Assembly (NCBI RefSeq): GCF_018320785.1
Contig: NC_054869.1
Location: 17,122,698 to 17,186,697 of the forward strand
DNA length: 64,000 nt
Direction of reading: 5' to 3'
DNA from: Cheilinus undulatus
Lineage: Eukaryota; Chordata; Actinopteri; Labriformes; Labridae
Of this stretch, positions 1-13,488 are shown one piece after another. A model generated the notes under the pieces. The model saw only the letters and a program-made list of their open reading frames with translations. It was not told the origin of the DNA and did not search any database. The position numbers and the translations under genes are program-made. Position 1 is the first letter of the stretch, and the number at the start of each line of letters is the position of its first letter.

Positions 1-3000
1 CAACCGCTGTGAACTGTTGTGCTGTGTTAAAGTGTCAAAACAGCGTCCAAACAAGCCAAATGAGGGCTTCCTGCTACCTTTCATGAGGAAATACTACGCT
101 CCTGTCCTACTGCACAGAGTCACCAGATTCATAGTGGTAAAGCTATCAATTCTCTAGCCATACAATAAATTAATTCTGTTATATATTGGTATTTTAAGCC
201 TATATATCTGGCCTGATCAGAGATTTTTTTAAATTAAACTCTAGCCTCTTGTGTGCCTTCAATGTAAAATCAAAGGTTATTAGCTGGGTGTTAATAGGAT
301 TTGTGTTGCTGTGTTCTCATCAGATGCTGGTTTTCATCTTTATGCTCTGTGGATCATTATTCCTCATGTTTAATGTCACTGTGGGTCTGGATCAGGAGCT
401 GGCCATGCCAAAGGTCAGTATGCTTTTGTATCTTCATACTTGCAAAAGAGAGTCTTCTTTTGTTGATGGACTAATGAACACATTAAAAGCAGGATACTTT
501 AAGAACAGAGTATGAGAATGTAAAAAGAAGTCACAAGAGAGTATTGCAGTATTTTTGAATGCAATTATACAGCATTGTATACAGTCTTTATGTCAATAAT
601 TTCAACTAGGTTAACCTGGATGTTACTTTGAAGGAAAAAATCAGGAGAGCAGCCAGCTACCAGCCTTAAAATGAGGAACATTAAGCACCTTGTGAAGAAT
701 TCAGGTTTCCCAAATAAAGCGCATTGTCCTACAGACTCTGAAAAAAAGCACAGCTGTGTGTACTTTGGCCACTGGCCCAAGATGTTAATTCTCATAATTA
801 AATCCCCTTTTTTGTTCAAACATAAAAAATTTTTCTAGATACCAAGGCTTTATTCTTTTACAGCTTTATTCTTGTAACATCACACCTCCAACCCCATAGT
901 GCTTTGACTCTATTCCTTTATGAATTCAGCCACATAATCCTACAGTTAAGTAAGAAATACTTACGTCATACATTTTATCATTTTACTGCCAAATGGATAT
1001 ACAGTTTTACTTAGCGAAGAAAGCTCTGCTAAAAGGATGCTCCCTGGGTTTGTCAAGCAGCATACTTTGACTTTCCAGGTAGTGCACAGTTAGAAACCCC
1101 CATATGGATAGATACATTTATGATAATGCATATTGAAAATAATAAGAAAAGTTCAAAAGCAATTAATTAATCCATAGTACCATGAATCTAAATATGAAGG
1201 TGTAACAAGCTTTATGCTATAAAGGAGGAGGTTAAGCTTTGCCAGCAGCAGCAGCCTGATACGTCAGCATTAATGCAAGCAGGGATTACTTAGAATCACG
1301 TAATATTTAAATACACCACTGTTTTGAAAGAAAAAGCTGTGATTGGCTGTGGGAGCTGGGAGGCAATAGTTAAGATCAGCTTTCTGTCAGCTCTGTGTCC
1401 TGCATGAACCAATGCGAGGCTTCAAGTTTATTCCCTTGCACTATTTTATTCCCTTGGACTATTTTCTTGTGAGGTTATGACTGTATTCTCTTAGTACTGC
1501 CACTTTAGCCTTTAATATTAGCACTATATCCTCATGATATATTATTCACTTGCAACATTATAAATTATGTAATTCAATTATCTTAAAACAAGTGATGTCA
1601 GTTTTTAAGAAAAATATTCTAATTGGTTATAGGCTTGTAATTATGTAATCAAAATTAATCACATATGTTGATGATTTAAGAAAGATTGCATTACTGGTGG
1701 ATTTAATAATAACCGTAATAAAACAATCATAAAAACAGGCTTCTAGGATGGTTTTAATCTGTGGATTTTATCAAGAAAATCCTAAAATTAAGAGCACAGA
1801 GAATATTTATGTGTTCCAATCAAAGTTACTCTAATTGTAACTCATAAATAGGTCAGCTGTTTTATGGCAACAGACACTGTGATTAATGATTAATAAACAT
1901 ACACTTCTAAATCATATTTTTCGCCACCTGTGATTAATTAACTGAAAATTTTGACAGCCACTGACAACTTAAGTCTTGTAATATTGAGACTTTATTCTTC
2001 TATTGTTCTGCTTTTGTTTTACATAAATGCATTTCATTCTTGAAATGGACCAAAAATATACCTCTAATACTGTGCTGTACTTTAATGTAAACATCGCAAT
2101 GATTGTTTTCCTCTTATTGCAGGGCTCCTATATGTTGGACTATTTCTCTTATCTGTACAAATATTTTGAGGTTGGAGTTCCTGTTTATTTCGTAACAAAA
2201 AAAGGCTTCAACTTCAACACTGTGGAGGGCATGAATGCGGTGTGCTCCAGCGTGGGCTGTGATCAGTTCTCGCTTACCCAGAAGGTCCAGTACGCTGCCA
2301 ACTACCCCGATTTGTAAGTTTGTTTTTATCATCAAACTATTCTACACTACATCGACTAGTCAGTTATTCTTAGCGGAGGGACATTTTCTGTCTTCGTCCT
2401 TCAAATTATTATTTTCCTCTGACAGATCCTTGAACTTACTGATATCATAGTAGCAACCTCTTACATACTGGCCATCAGATAAGTTAATAATAAACTCAGT
2501 TACATGATCTCCACTGAGTAGATAAAGGGTTTCTCTTACTGGCTGTGCCAGGCAGAGAGAGTACGCATTAAACATCCCCTATAGTTTCTATTTGAAGGAT
2601 ATTAAGAGCCATGTATGTACTCAGTGTAAAGCCCATTCAGGCAAATCTGTCATTTGTGGCTCTAAGATGAATGCTTTTTTTTAAATGGACACGTAAAATC
2701 TGTTTACATGTGCATATGACGGGGCTATTCAATAGAAACAGAAAGTAGCAAATGCACCATAGTTTCCCTATCGAGTTAAGTATAGATTAATTTTACATGT
2801 AAAACCAAACAGAAAACTTTTGAACAATTAGTAGGTCTCTTATTAGATAATTTTATTACCCAGGGATTAATGTGACATGGTGTTGATTATAACTGACAAC
2901 ACACTTGAGTGTTCCTGAGATAAGGAAGATTATGAATCTGACTTATCTTCCTCTCTGGAGCCTTATCAGCTTTTTTTTACTGATAACTGGTAAATCTTAT

Positions 3001-6000
3001 TACAGTAGGCTTTATATTGTTATATGACAGCAAAATATTGAAAAAAAAGCAGTAGCATTTTGCAAGAAATACTTGTTTGTCAGTTGTGTTACGTTTCTGT
3101 TAGCTTGCTATAGTTAGCTTGAATGGTGCTACTTACAAAGTTAGCAACAAAGCATGTATCACTTTCAAAAGTTAAGTACTATGTAAAACACACCTTATCA
3201 TAATATCTTGTGGAGTAATAGTGAAATTTACTAAATTTTATTTCTTACTGGCTGGTCCTGTCAAAGTCTTTATGCTAGCTAGTCAATGCTAACCTGGTGC
3301 GAGCTCAAACTTTATTTTTTCTAGCTTTCAGCAATTTATACTTTCAGCCTATTTCCTGAATGGTTAAACTTTTCTGAGGAAATATAGCATCCTGTTTAAG
3401 TGACATTAAAGAGAAACTACAGCAGAAAATTAACTGGTTAAGGACAGAGGTGGAAAAAGTATACAACTACTGCACTTAAGTAAAATACAATTACTCTGGT
3501 TAAAATTTACTTAATTAAAAGTAAAATAACTGGCCTATAAATTTACCCAAGTAAAATTAAAATGAAAGAGTATTTGATTTTAAAGTTCGAGTTCTGGGTA
3601 GCTACTAAGGAGCTGTACAGTAGAATATTATCTTTCTTTAGTGGCAAGAACAACAAGAGAATAGATCCCCAATCAGGTTGTTCAGGTAAATTCATGACTC
3701 CATAATAAAGTTAAATACACAGCAAAATTTAAAGTTTTAATCAAGGTGAAATTTAACACTTAAATTACATAAATGACTCTGTTGGTCCACACTACAAATA
3801 ATCAAACTACTCTTAACTCTTGAAAACCTGGTGAGGTGGGTCTCCTCTGCTAGTAACACAACAGAAAATCAACATTATAACAAGGCAAAGCATACTGATG
3901 AAGAATACCATGCACCCTTTAGGATCACCTAAAGTCACAGACATGAACTCAATGGATAACTTCACTCATTGTGCAAACTGTCTAATCGCAAAAACAACAA
4001 TCCACCAAAAACATCACCAAGAGAGCCCCAGCAGGGATCAATGTACATCAGGCAACATCCAAACCCAACTACAAATGTATAAAACACATCTAAACACTCT
4101 GCCCAAGGGCATGATGGTGAACTTTGCCCACACATCCCCCCCAGATTTGAAATCGCAGAGGGCAGAGCTTAGATTTATTGACTCTTTACAGAGCTGAACC
4201 AACACAAGTCAAACAAGTCTAGTTTACTCAGAATGGAGTTAAAATTACACTTTGGAAGTTAAAAACAAAACTGAAATGTTTAACCCAGAGGTATCATCGC
4301 TCCAGTTTTTGCTGTGTTTATCAGCTGTTGTGGGATGTAATGTTGAATCATTCTTTCTCTATGTGCTACTGTGTGGTCAGCAGAGGTGGGAAAGTACAAG
4401 ACTATTATACTCGAGTAAAACTAGAATGGCCGTCTGAGGCGGCAAACCCACACCTAAGCAGCGCCACCGAGGAACTTACATGCAACTTGGTTTGGTGTAG
4501 TTTGGTTGATGTTTCATGGAGATATGCACAATATTGAAAAACGTTCCCATTGATTACTATGGTGTTCAAAATTTTGAAGCCTGAGAAAAACCGGACGGGT
4601 GCGTGGATCATCACCACCAAAATCTAATCGATTCTTCCCTGTCACTATCCAAATATTCCCTGAAAGTTTGGTGAAGATCCGACTTTCTGTTCTTGAGTTA
4701 TCCTGTACACATACAAACAAACAAACAAACAAACAAAGATACAGAACCCTTTACATAACCCCCTGCCGATTTCATCGGCGTGGGTAAAACACAATTACTC
4801 TGGTTTTAACTTACTTAAGTAGAAGCAAAATTACGGATTTCAAAACGATCTCAAAAAAGTATAAGTACAAAAACACCTACTAAATTAGAGTTCTTTGAGT
4901 AAATGCTATTAGTTACTTTCCATCCCTGGTTAAGGAGCAGTATCTCATTTCTCATTTTATACTCACTATCAAGTTGTGGTTAAATAAGTTTTAAGACATT
5001 TTACATCTGCCTTTCTTACTGTCGACGTGCTCTGTAGATCCTACATGGCTATTCCTGCTAACTCCTGGGTGGATGACTTCATCGACTGGCTGAACCCTGG
5101 ATCCAGATGTTGCCGTCTTTACACCATCGGTCCAAACAAAGGGAAGTTCTGCCCTGCGAGTGAATGTAAGGAAACTTTACACTGATGCACATTTTTCACA
5201 TTAAAGACGTATCATTTCTTTATTAACACTTTACCTGCTGCCATGTCTCAACAGCTCCTTTACTGTGTGGGAAAAAGTGTATGGCTACTCCTTCAGATGG
5301 CGTTCTCAGGCCCACTGTGGAACAATTCAACCGCTTCCTCCCGGACTTCCTGGGTAACAGGCCGGACCTGCAGTGTCCCAAAGGGTATGTGCAATATCTA
5401 CATGTAAAGCATAAAATAAGGGCAGCATTTTTCTTTTATATTTTATTTTGAAGTTTTAGTATAAGTTTATTTCAAGTCCATTCTCACGTCACTCCTAATC
5501 CTTTCTCTCCTCAGAGGTCTTGGAGCATATGATACAGCTGTGGTACAAGATGAGAATGGGGAAATTATAGGTAAGTCATATCTAATCAATTTAAATCTGT
5601 CAAAAATCTTATATTTCTTTTAATAAAAATGCTAACCTGAAGGATTTTTCTTCTGTTTTCAGCCAGTCGCTTCATGGCTTACCACACGCCTTTAACAAAC
5701 TCACAAGAGTTCACCGCTGCGTTGAAGAAGTCCAGAGAGCTAGCCCACAACATCACTTTAGGCATGAGGAATCTATCAGAGACCTCACCTGACTTTGAAG
5801 TATTTCCTTACACGTATGTACCTTTATATCCTAAACCCCTGCTCATCTTAAATCCCCTTTTCTTGCCTCTCAAGCTCTGTAAATCTATCTCTACAATAAA
5901 TCTTTTCATTCTGTGGTTTCTGACTGGTATTTCTATACTTTTTCCCTCCAGGGTGACGAATGTATTTTACGAGCAGTACCTGACGATCGTGCCTGAAGGG

Positions 6001-9000
6001 CTCTTTAACATCTCTCTGTGTCTACTGCCGACCTTTGTGGTTTGCTGTCTGCTGCTGGGCTTGGATCTGCGCTCTGGTCTGCTAAACCTCATCACCATCA
6101 TCATGATTATCGTGGATACCGTTGGTGTCATGACACTTTGGAGCATTGATTACAATGCAGTGGCCCTCATCAATCTGGTCACGGTAAGCATCTTCACATT
6201 TATAATAAATGCCTGAGTTACACCTTAAAGTATTGATTCTGACTGCTGTAGTTGTTAAACAAAACCCCTGTGTGATGAAAGATACTACTGGGTTACATCA
6301 TGTGTAGTGTAGGATGTAATGATAGCCCCTCACCAGAAATGGTTATTTAAATATTTAGGCCTCCACTGTTTTTATTTTATTCTCTCTTTTGATCTGTTTT
6401 AATTTACCTGAAAGGATGTTTCCAGGAAGGGGGTGTGTCCAAAAGGATGGACCCAGGCCTGCCTGACTCCATCCTTTAATCTGATTGGCCGCCCCTGATG
6501 CTGCCTAAAAATATTCAATTGTGATTGGCAGTTTTCCTCCTCAGAAATTGGACTTGTGACAAAACATCAACGGGCTGTGTTGCATGTAGCACGTTGCCTC
6601 TTGTTAGTATTCTAAATTGTGACTCTGAAATTGGCCTGGGCAGTTGATCAAAATTTAGATTACATCACAATATGGTCTGTTGTAACTTGCAAATTGCAGA
6701 GGTTGCAATATGTCTTTGACCTGAAATGTATTTCAAAACACCAGTTTAAGACTTTTTTTAAGGCAGGGATGTTATGTGCTTCACATCATATAAACATTTC
6801 TGTTTCATTTTTTTCTAGAATAGCTGGAAAAAATCACACTTTTCTTGTTCTTTTATGTTTACCATATTAAAAGTGAGAATAACATTAAATCATCAATCCC
6901 TTCAATTAAAAAAATCATAGTAAATTTGCTATGACTCAAAATAAGCCTTAGTTTAATTTACCAAATACTGTGTTCATGATAATAAAGACTGATTTACTGC
7001 TTGTGTGTTGAGAAAAACACAAGATGGGGAACTTGCATCTGAAATCACTATTGCAATATTGGGGCAGGGGGCCGCAATTAGATTATTCTCGCATATTGTT
7101 CAGCTCTGCTTGCTTGGATCATGGCCCAAATGATATGATATGGCATTGCAATATATTTTCTTTCTGCTGCATATATCATGACTTTTAAATAGCAAGAAAC
7201 TTAACAAGGTGAATGCATTGTCTTTTTTATGTGCATTCATTTGATTTTTCAACAATTAGGTTTTTCTATTTGGACCTTTAAGCAATATTTGGCATTCAAA
7301 TCATTTTTCCATGGGCTAAACTTATTTACCATTTCAAATGATTGCAATGCCTAATAAAACGAAAGCCCACTATGCTGAGTTGTTTCAGTCTCACACGCTG
7401 CAGTGCACACCTGCAGCTTTAAAGGAAACAATCAACAGCATGCTTGTGCGGAAAAATGTCATGAGGTGCTGCTGGTGGCAGGAATATACCCAAATAAGCT
7501 CGGCCTCACGTTGTTGAGTTTCTGCTGTGGGCGTTGTGCAGATGCATCTGTGACTGTAGCAGAGCCACCTGTAGCCTGTGTGAACATGCAAGGGAAACAG
7601 ACTGTACATACACAGTGTTAACGATGAAAGTAGACATACTTTTACTGTAGCTTAGTCTTAAAAATGAGTAGGGATACACAGTGTTACTGTGATATGCTTC
7701 TATTAGCATCTAATAGCTGTAAATATTGGCCATACGCACAGGTAAGTTCATTTTAGCTGGACTAACAGCTCTACTTCAGCTGGAGTCTTATTCTTTATTT
7801 ACTGTCATTCCCTACACTTTAAAGTGTGTTTTATGGACTCAAATTTGTTAATTTGCTCATCCTCAGTCTTAAGATTGTGTTTTATAAGATTTCTAAGATT
7901 GTGTTTTCTATCTGCTAAAACCAATTTGCAAATATCAGTATATCGGATATTGGCAAAAACCCAATATCATGCATCCTAAAAATGAGAAAAGTATTATAAA
8001 TTTGTTGTATATACAGTGCTTAACAAATTTATTAGACCACCTTTCATATTTGTCTCAAAGACCATCCAGCATCATAAAGTGCTTTAATGCAGACTCTTTC
8101 ATTTTGAGTGAGCCCTCCAGGTTTTCCCATTTTGAACAGGAATGAGGAATTTAAAACTGAATTCACCCAAATTTGGGCCGGCTCACTGGGCTTCTCTGAG
8201 AAGTCAGAAATTAATCAAGCATAACATTCAACCATTAAAACTCATTTTTCTGTTCAGGAATGCAAGTAAATAACTATAATTTGACATATAACAATCAAGG
8301 AATTATAACGCGCTTTATTATTTTTTCAGTTTTTTTGTAAATCAGTAACTTTGAAAATTCATGGATAACAATAATGATTATATTTTAGCATTAAAAATAT
8401 CATTTGGGTTAAAGAGCGTCTACATATTGGTGTATTAACCATTGCAGAAACATAAAAAAATGATTTTGGTAATTACCAATGCTGTTAATTTAGGGCAGCT
8501 GTGGCATAAACCTTACTTTGGTTAGGGTTAGGGTGGTCTAATAAATTTGTTAAGCACTGTATGTTATTAATCTAAAAAGGATGGACAGGAAAATGGAATC
8601 TGTAACACACTGTAATGCCAATAGTTAAGGTAGGTATGATAAGTGGAGTAGAAATGCTAATGGTATTCATACATGTGCATGCACACAAAATTCATGTCAC
8701 CCCTACACAAGTAAGTGCCCAAATTGAGCCATCAAAGTGAAACAGTCCAGACATGCCCCTGTACCCTAACATTATAAAAAGCACATTCCTGAATACTCCT
8801 TTTTAATACTCAGTTATAAAGCTTCAGTTAGACGAGATGTTAAAACTACAATTCATAATCATTATTAGTTAGAATTGTGTATTCTTTTGCATGTCCGTTT
8901 GTTAGACCAGCACTCAGCTGATATGCATGTTAAAAATCTCTAACCTTTGTTTTTGTTGTAATAACAATTAAGAAGTGAGATAAATATAAAATTAATTTCA

Positions 9001-9817
9001 TGCTTTCATTTTGTTTAGTACAGTAAATTAATTTCTGTTTCTTTCTTTTGTAACTCACCTCTCTGTGTTGCTTGCAGGCTGTGGGAATCTCTGTGGAGTT
9101 TGTGTCTCATATGACGAGATCGTTTGCACTCAGCACTAAACCAACACATGTCGAGAGAGCGAAGGAGGCCACAGCCAACATGGGCAGCGCGGTGAGTTAC
9201 ATTAATCCAAAGCAGACACTGTCAATCATTCATAAATAGGAGACAAAAATCATTTAAATACACAGTCACATGTAGAGCCACACAAAAATCCCATCAGTTC
9301 AGTATTAGCTTCCTGAGTCAATGTGTATTTTGTTGCCCTGCAGGTGTTTGCTGGTGTTGCTATGACCAACCTGCCAGGCATCCTGGTGTTGGCGTTTGCA
9401 AAAGCACAGCTTATCCAGATCTTCTTCTTTCGACTAAATCTGGTCATCACCCTGCTGGGCCTGGCTCACGGACTCATATTCCTCCCTGTGCTGCTCAGCT
9501 ACTTTGGTATGTTCTCAAAAGGTTCTTGTTATGTTTGCAACAGAATGGATTTGATGAGCCACTGTAAAAATCAAACATTTTACATTTTAACGTTTCCTTC
9601 CTCAGGTCCTGGTGTGAATAAGGCTGTGTTGCTGCAGCAGCAGCAAGCTAAAGCAAGGGCCGAGCTGGAGGTGGAGATGAGAAACACAATGAAAAATGTC
9701 TATGAGAACATGAGTTATGAAGACGATGAGATAAAACCGAAACCAGATACAAATGTGTCTAAGGATGAGAAAAGTTCACACATCCTAGAAGAGCATCAGG
9801 AAAGAGGAGAAAATTGA
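1..9817 (+). CDS. npc1l1: NPC1L1, Niemann-Pick C1-like protein 1, 3' half (partial)
   Basis: Polytopic sterol transporter of the NPC1/Patched family; in mammals it takes up cholesterol at the apical membrane of enterocytes. Exons read from the sequence: 1-136 (first full codon at 2), 324-413, 2123-2313, 5038-5165, 5255-5384, 5515-5570, 5663-5813, 5952-6183, 9078-9191, 9344-9506 and 9606-9817 with a TGA stop. All junctions are GT-AG and the phases join into 533 residues plus stop. The part seen begins just before the membrane helix ahead of the third lumenal domain ([10 protein letters not shown]), contains that cysteine-rich domain ([19 protein letters not shown]), and ends with the last membrane bundle. 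NPC1L1 is preferred over NPC1 because of ITNVFYEQ-like, [10 protein letters not shown] and [14 protein letters not shown] blocks and because the C-terminal LLNF lysosomal signal of NPC1 is absent. The tail is instead long, glutamine-rich and acidic, with YENM and YEDD motifs. The sterol-sensing domain lies upstream, outside the window. Confidence 0.95.
414..2122. other. NPC1L1 intron without recognisable content
   Basis: AT-rich intron between the exons ending at 413 and starting at 2123. I see no second gene, no long open frame with splice support and no clear repeat boundary. Confidence 0.6.
3445..4928. mobile_element. Non-autonomous hAT-type DNA transposon with 8-bp target duplication
   Basis: Begins CAGAGGTGGAAA and ends TTTCCATCCCTG, imperfect terminal inverted repeats. 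Both flanks carry the same 8 bases, GTTAAGGA (3437-3444 and 4929-4936), which is the target-site size of hAT elements. Both ends share a fish-repeat style of text (TTACTTAAGTA, AATTACTCTGG). A second end-like sequence (CAGAGGTGGGAAAGTA) at about 4382 suggests a nested or rearranged copy. A (CAAA)n run lies near 4711-4735. No transposase is visible. It lies in the NPC1L1 intron 2314-5037. Confidence 0.85.
6184..8011. other. NPC1L1 intron, left part; unclassified repeat-like sequence
   Basis: No exon. The stretch near 6640-7200 (GCAATATATTTTC, alternating AT-rich text) resembles degraded dispersed fish repeats, but I could not set ends or assign a class. Confidence 0.35.
8012..8561 (-). mobile_element. 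Tc1-derived MITE, copy A
   Basis: 550-bp element bounded by near-perfect terminal inverted repeats of about 30 bp, left TACAGTGCTTAACAAATTT and right its complement ending AAGCACTGTA, with TA at each end as in Tc1/mariner insertions. It is the reverse complement of copy B at 14050-14594. The minus strand at about 8055-8140 corresponds to the transposase N-terminus seen in copy B. A short TTAGGG-type run sits beside the right repeat. It lies in an NPC1L1 intron. Confidence 0.88.
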
Positions 9818-10775
9818 TTCTTTCTGAGCACAAATTAAAAAAAAACTTTAAGCTAAATACCTCTGTAACAAACTGAACAAGGATGGACACTAAAAAAGGA
9901 CAAAGTTAGAAAACAAGGACTCCTGTTTTTGTGTCTGCATGTAAAACATTAACTATGTACCTCAATCAGAAATGGACCTGCAGGACTGAAGACAGCAACA
10001 CACAGTTCTGCAGTATTTCTAAGCACAGAATGGATGACTGCAGCAAACAAAAACAGTCCTGCCTCAGCCCATAAGGAGCTTCACATCCGTCTTCATATGA
10101 GCTGCAGCTGGACACCACTCACCGTTCAACTGTCTTTTTTTCTCTGTGAACAGGACGGGAAACTGACAAATGTTCCTGAAAGTGTCATTTTGTATGTTTT
10201 TTATTGAATGTGATTATTTTGTATGTATGAATACTGCAGATTAGCACTGAGAATAGTGATTTAAAGGAACACACACTCCAGCATTCATGTTATGGTTCCA
10301 TTAGTAGTAGTGTGGTGGCAATGTTATAAAAAGTGCAATCAGAAAAAAATGTGTTTCAATGTAATGCTAAAAATTATTTATGGCAAAAGAAAAACATGAA
10401 AGAAAAATGTTTGAAAGATGTTTAAAAATATCTTGCGTGTGGTAGCTTTTATTTGTTCTACTTGGTATTGTTCCTCCATTGTCAGATTTAAGGCAAGTTG
10501 AGCTGCAGTCACATCAATGCAGTGATTTATATTTACTAAATTTTACTCGATATATTGCACCAGCCTTTAATTCGTCCACAGTTTTTGAGTCATAAAGGAT
10601 AAGAAGGTGAATAATTAAATGCAGCCAGGCTGGAAGTTCAGATATCGCATTCACCCTTCCTGATGTCTCAGTTCAACTTATGAGTCTTATTTGCATTTAA
10701 TAAATGCAACCACATTTAAATTCACTGTAGTGCATTTATTTTTTAATATACCAATAAAATGGTTATTTAACAGCC
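9818..10775 (+). other. npc1l1: NPC1L1 3' UTR with two polyadenylation signals
   Basis: AT-rich non-coding sequence after the TGA. AATAAA hexamers at 10699-10704 and 10753-10758 are the best candidates for the end of the transcript; the true cleavage site is not visible. Confidence 0.55.
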
Positions 10776-11682
10776 ACTTCATGCAGTAATGTTGGGAAAT
10801 ATTTTTGTGAAAGTTTTGTCAAAGAAGAAAATTCGGACATGGCTGCCAAGGCCTTGAGCTTTCCTTTCCCACTCTCCCAAGTATTTGGAGAAAAATGGAC
10901 TGACATTATTCATCATCATCATCATCAATCATCTTCGTTATTCCCATTCTGGAGGATGAATGTAAATTATCCATTAGGCGTCTTTTTTTTTTTTATATTT
11001 CATCTATGTAAATACTATCATTAGGAATGTTTCCAAACAATCATACAGGCATTTTAAAGCCAAACAATAGAAGCTGCCTGTGTTGCAAACACAACTCCAG
11101 CTAACTTTGAAGTAAACAAGTAACAAGCAAAGAGCTAGGGCTTAGGAGGGTCCAGTGAATCTTGGTTACAGCACTGTGAACCAAATGCATCCCTGCCTGC
11201 CTGTAGTCAAACGTTGGGCTGAAAAATGAAGGCTTATTCTGGTCTTCTCCAGAATAAGCACCAAACATTTCTTTTCCTGCATTTTTTATCTATTTTCTGG
11301 TTTAAATTTGTGCATTTTCTGCACCAGGGAGAGAGTGACTGAACAGATGTAGAAGTACTAGAGCTGATTCTATGATAAATCAGATTTAGCATATCAACAC
11401 ATTCTATTTCTTCACAATCTAAAATCATCCTATTAAGCACCCCCTACGTAACAAATAAAGAAACAATTAAGTATATTTCTATAGAGATTATTTTGTTTAT
11501 ACAAACAGGATTAAAAATTTTTGTGGCATTAACTGTTTATGTTTTTTGTTTTGTTTGGGCTTTCTTAAATATATGAGGGTTTAAAATGGGGAAAGCAATG
11601 GATGAGGAAGGCCCCAAAATTACCAAGTCTGGCACTGAGCATGTAAACGCTAGCAACACACACAGTGCTTCTGTTGCAGCTA

Positions 11683-12849
11683 CTATCGACACTCCTTGAC
11701 CCGCCTCCAGACAATCTTGGTTGTTGCTAAGCCAGTACTGATGGGAATTATGGCTCTTTTTACTGATCTGGGTTATTTGGCTCTTCATTTGAGTATCACT
11801 TTGGCTTCATTTGGTCTGCCACATTTAGAAATGTCATGACATGTTGATATTTATGATAGTATTTTACTTCAATTATGCTTCATTTTTAAGTAATAAAATT
11901 ACCATGCAATTGTTTTTCAAAATATACTGTCTCCTGAAAATAAATTGGGGGTCAGATGAAATCTGCTCACTGGCTGGGCTGTATGAGACACATGATATAA
12001 AATAAAACAATGTTACACCATCAGGCTCATGTCCTGGTGGGCCTGTGGTAGAGCAGTGTGGAGAAAGTATCATCACTACTTATCAATTAAACAACACATG
12101 TACTGAGCTACTGCATTATAAAAGAAACTAACTGATTGGGAAAATAACTTAAGTGTTACTCAATTTTGCCTAAATATTTACAATCAATCATACAAATAAT
12201 ATTCACTTATATAAGTGTATACTTTTAAAACACATGATCTTTACCTGCACTGGTTGTTGGTGCTGGACTGTGGGGGATTAGTTTAGCAGGAGCATGTTGG
12301 TTGGGTAGGTGCTGTTTGAAATACAAATCACTATTTTTGGCTGTAGACAGTTTTTCTTCTCCTGCACCGACAATAACTTGCGCTATGTTCTGGTCCTTTG
12401 AATTAAAATAATATAATAATGCTAGTGTTTCTAAGACAGAAAGCTCACATCTGAGTGATACCAGCCTGTGTTTACGACATGTCTTTTTTCCCAGGATGCA
12501 ACTCTGCCGATGTTAGCTTAATGTCGCCTGCATATCAGTAAACCGAAATAGTAAATTTTTAGGCTACTTCAGTGATTAGCCAGTTCTTTTTAACGTCCAT
12601 AATTGTAAGGACATTATTGAATTTGAAAATTAACTTGACTTCACAACTACTTACCGCAAATAGACCGAGGCCTAGTCGAGGTGTGTAGCTAGCTGACATT
12701 TTACTATCAACACTGTTTGTTCCCTCCGTGACGGTCAAACCTGACCTTCCCCTTTCTAATGTCTGTTTCTGTTTAACTTTTGGTGTTATAGTAATTAAGG
12801 CAGACAAGTTGTGAAAAAATCTACCCCATAGCCCCACGGTTTCTAACAT
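11683..12849 (-). CDS. Unrecognised three-exon gene for a small protein
   Basis: I do not recognise this protein. Three exons on the minus strand fit together. Exon 1 ends at 12655 before gtaagt. Exon 2 is 12395-12245, after ...ttcaaag and before gtaaag, with 50 open codons. Exon 3 is 11762-11683, after cccagatcag, and ends in TAG. Phases are 0 then 1 and match. The start is uncertain: ATG at 12849 gives 141 residues, but its context is weak (T at -3). ATG at 12699 has AAA before it and gives 91 residues (MSASYTPRLGLG...), so it is preferred. The middle is rich in His, Pro and Ala. The C-terminus combines a mildly hydrophobic stretch (IIPISTGLATTKIVW) with a basic end (RRVKECR), which could suit a small membrane-associated or mitochondrial protein; that is only a guess. 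No polyadenylation signal was pinned down. Confidence 0.55.
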
Positions 12850-13488
12850 TAAATTAATGTTAAAGAAGCTACATTTCTACTGTAAAAAATGTCGTTTAGA
12901 TAAGGGACGTTTATGGGGATTCTTTGGCTTTAATAGGAACCCTGCATATGAAGACATTTTGAATGAACCACCTCAGCCTGATTAATATTTTGTATTTTAT
13001 AAGTATCTTAAATAGTGTAAAGAAATAGACTAAAAGTTAATAACATTTAAGAATACTTAAACATCAGTTTGACATGTGGGCCAGCGTTTTTGTCCAGTTC
13101 ATTATGGGTACTTTTAACCCACATCTCTTCCTATGGTCTTTTATCCTTAAAGCCTTCTTATGCAGTAACCTTGCAAAGCAGATGGATTCGCCCGTTTCCG
13201 TGTTTCTTACTGGCGAATCTAAATCCATCTGGCATGTCAGGTTACTAATGCAGCTGTAGTGAAAAGGACTACAAGAAAGTCACTGTAGTGTTGGTTTAAG
13301 CAAGGGCAACTGGAAATAAGTAGAAATAAAAGCAATGCAACCTTCTGACATCATTACCATTGAACAATATCACTAAGTATAGGACTTTAATAAACTTTCT
13401 CAAAATGTTTATCTAATGTATGTCTTTGTACAACATACATGTTAAAGACAATGTTAATCAAAAATGTTTAACATGTCTAGATGCAGGT
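12850..13488. other. Intergenic sequence, nothing recognised
   Basis: Sequence upstream of the small minus-strand gene. It may hold that gene's promoter or an untranslated first exon, but no motif stands out and the open frames here are short. Confidence 0.5.

Noticed and set aside
3898..4197. 99-codon open frame in the NPC1L1 intron
   Set aside because: It is inside the bounded hAT-type element and shows no transposase features.
4711..4735. (CAAA)n run as a regulatory motif
   Set aside because: Simple repeat inside a transposable element.
1..9817. Plus-strand gene as NPC1 rather than NPC1L1
   Set aside because: The diagnostic blocks ([24 protein letters not shown]) match NPC1L1, and the tail lacks the LLNF lysosomal signal of NPC1.
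12700..12849. Extended N-terminus of the unrecognised small gene
   Set aside because: Kept only as an alternative: the ATG at 12849 has T at -3, while the ATG at 12699 has A at -3.
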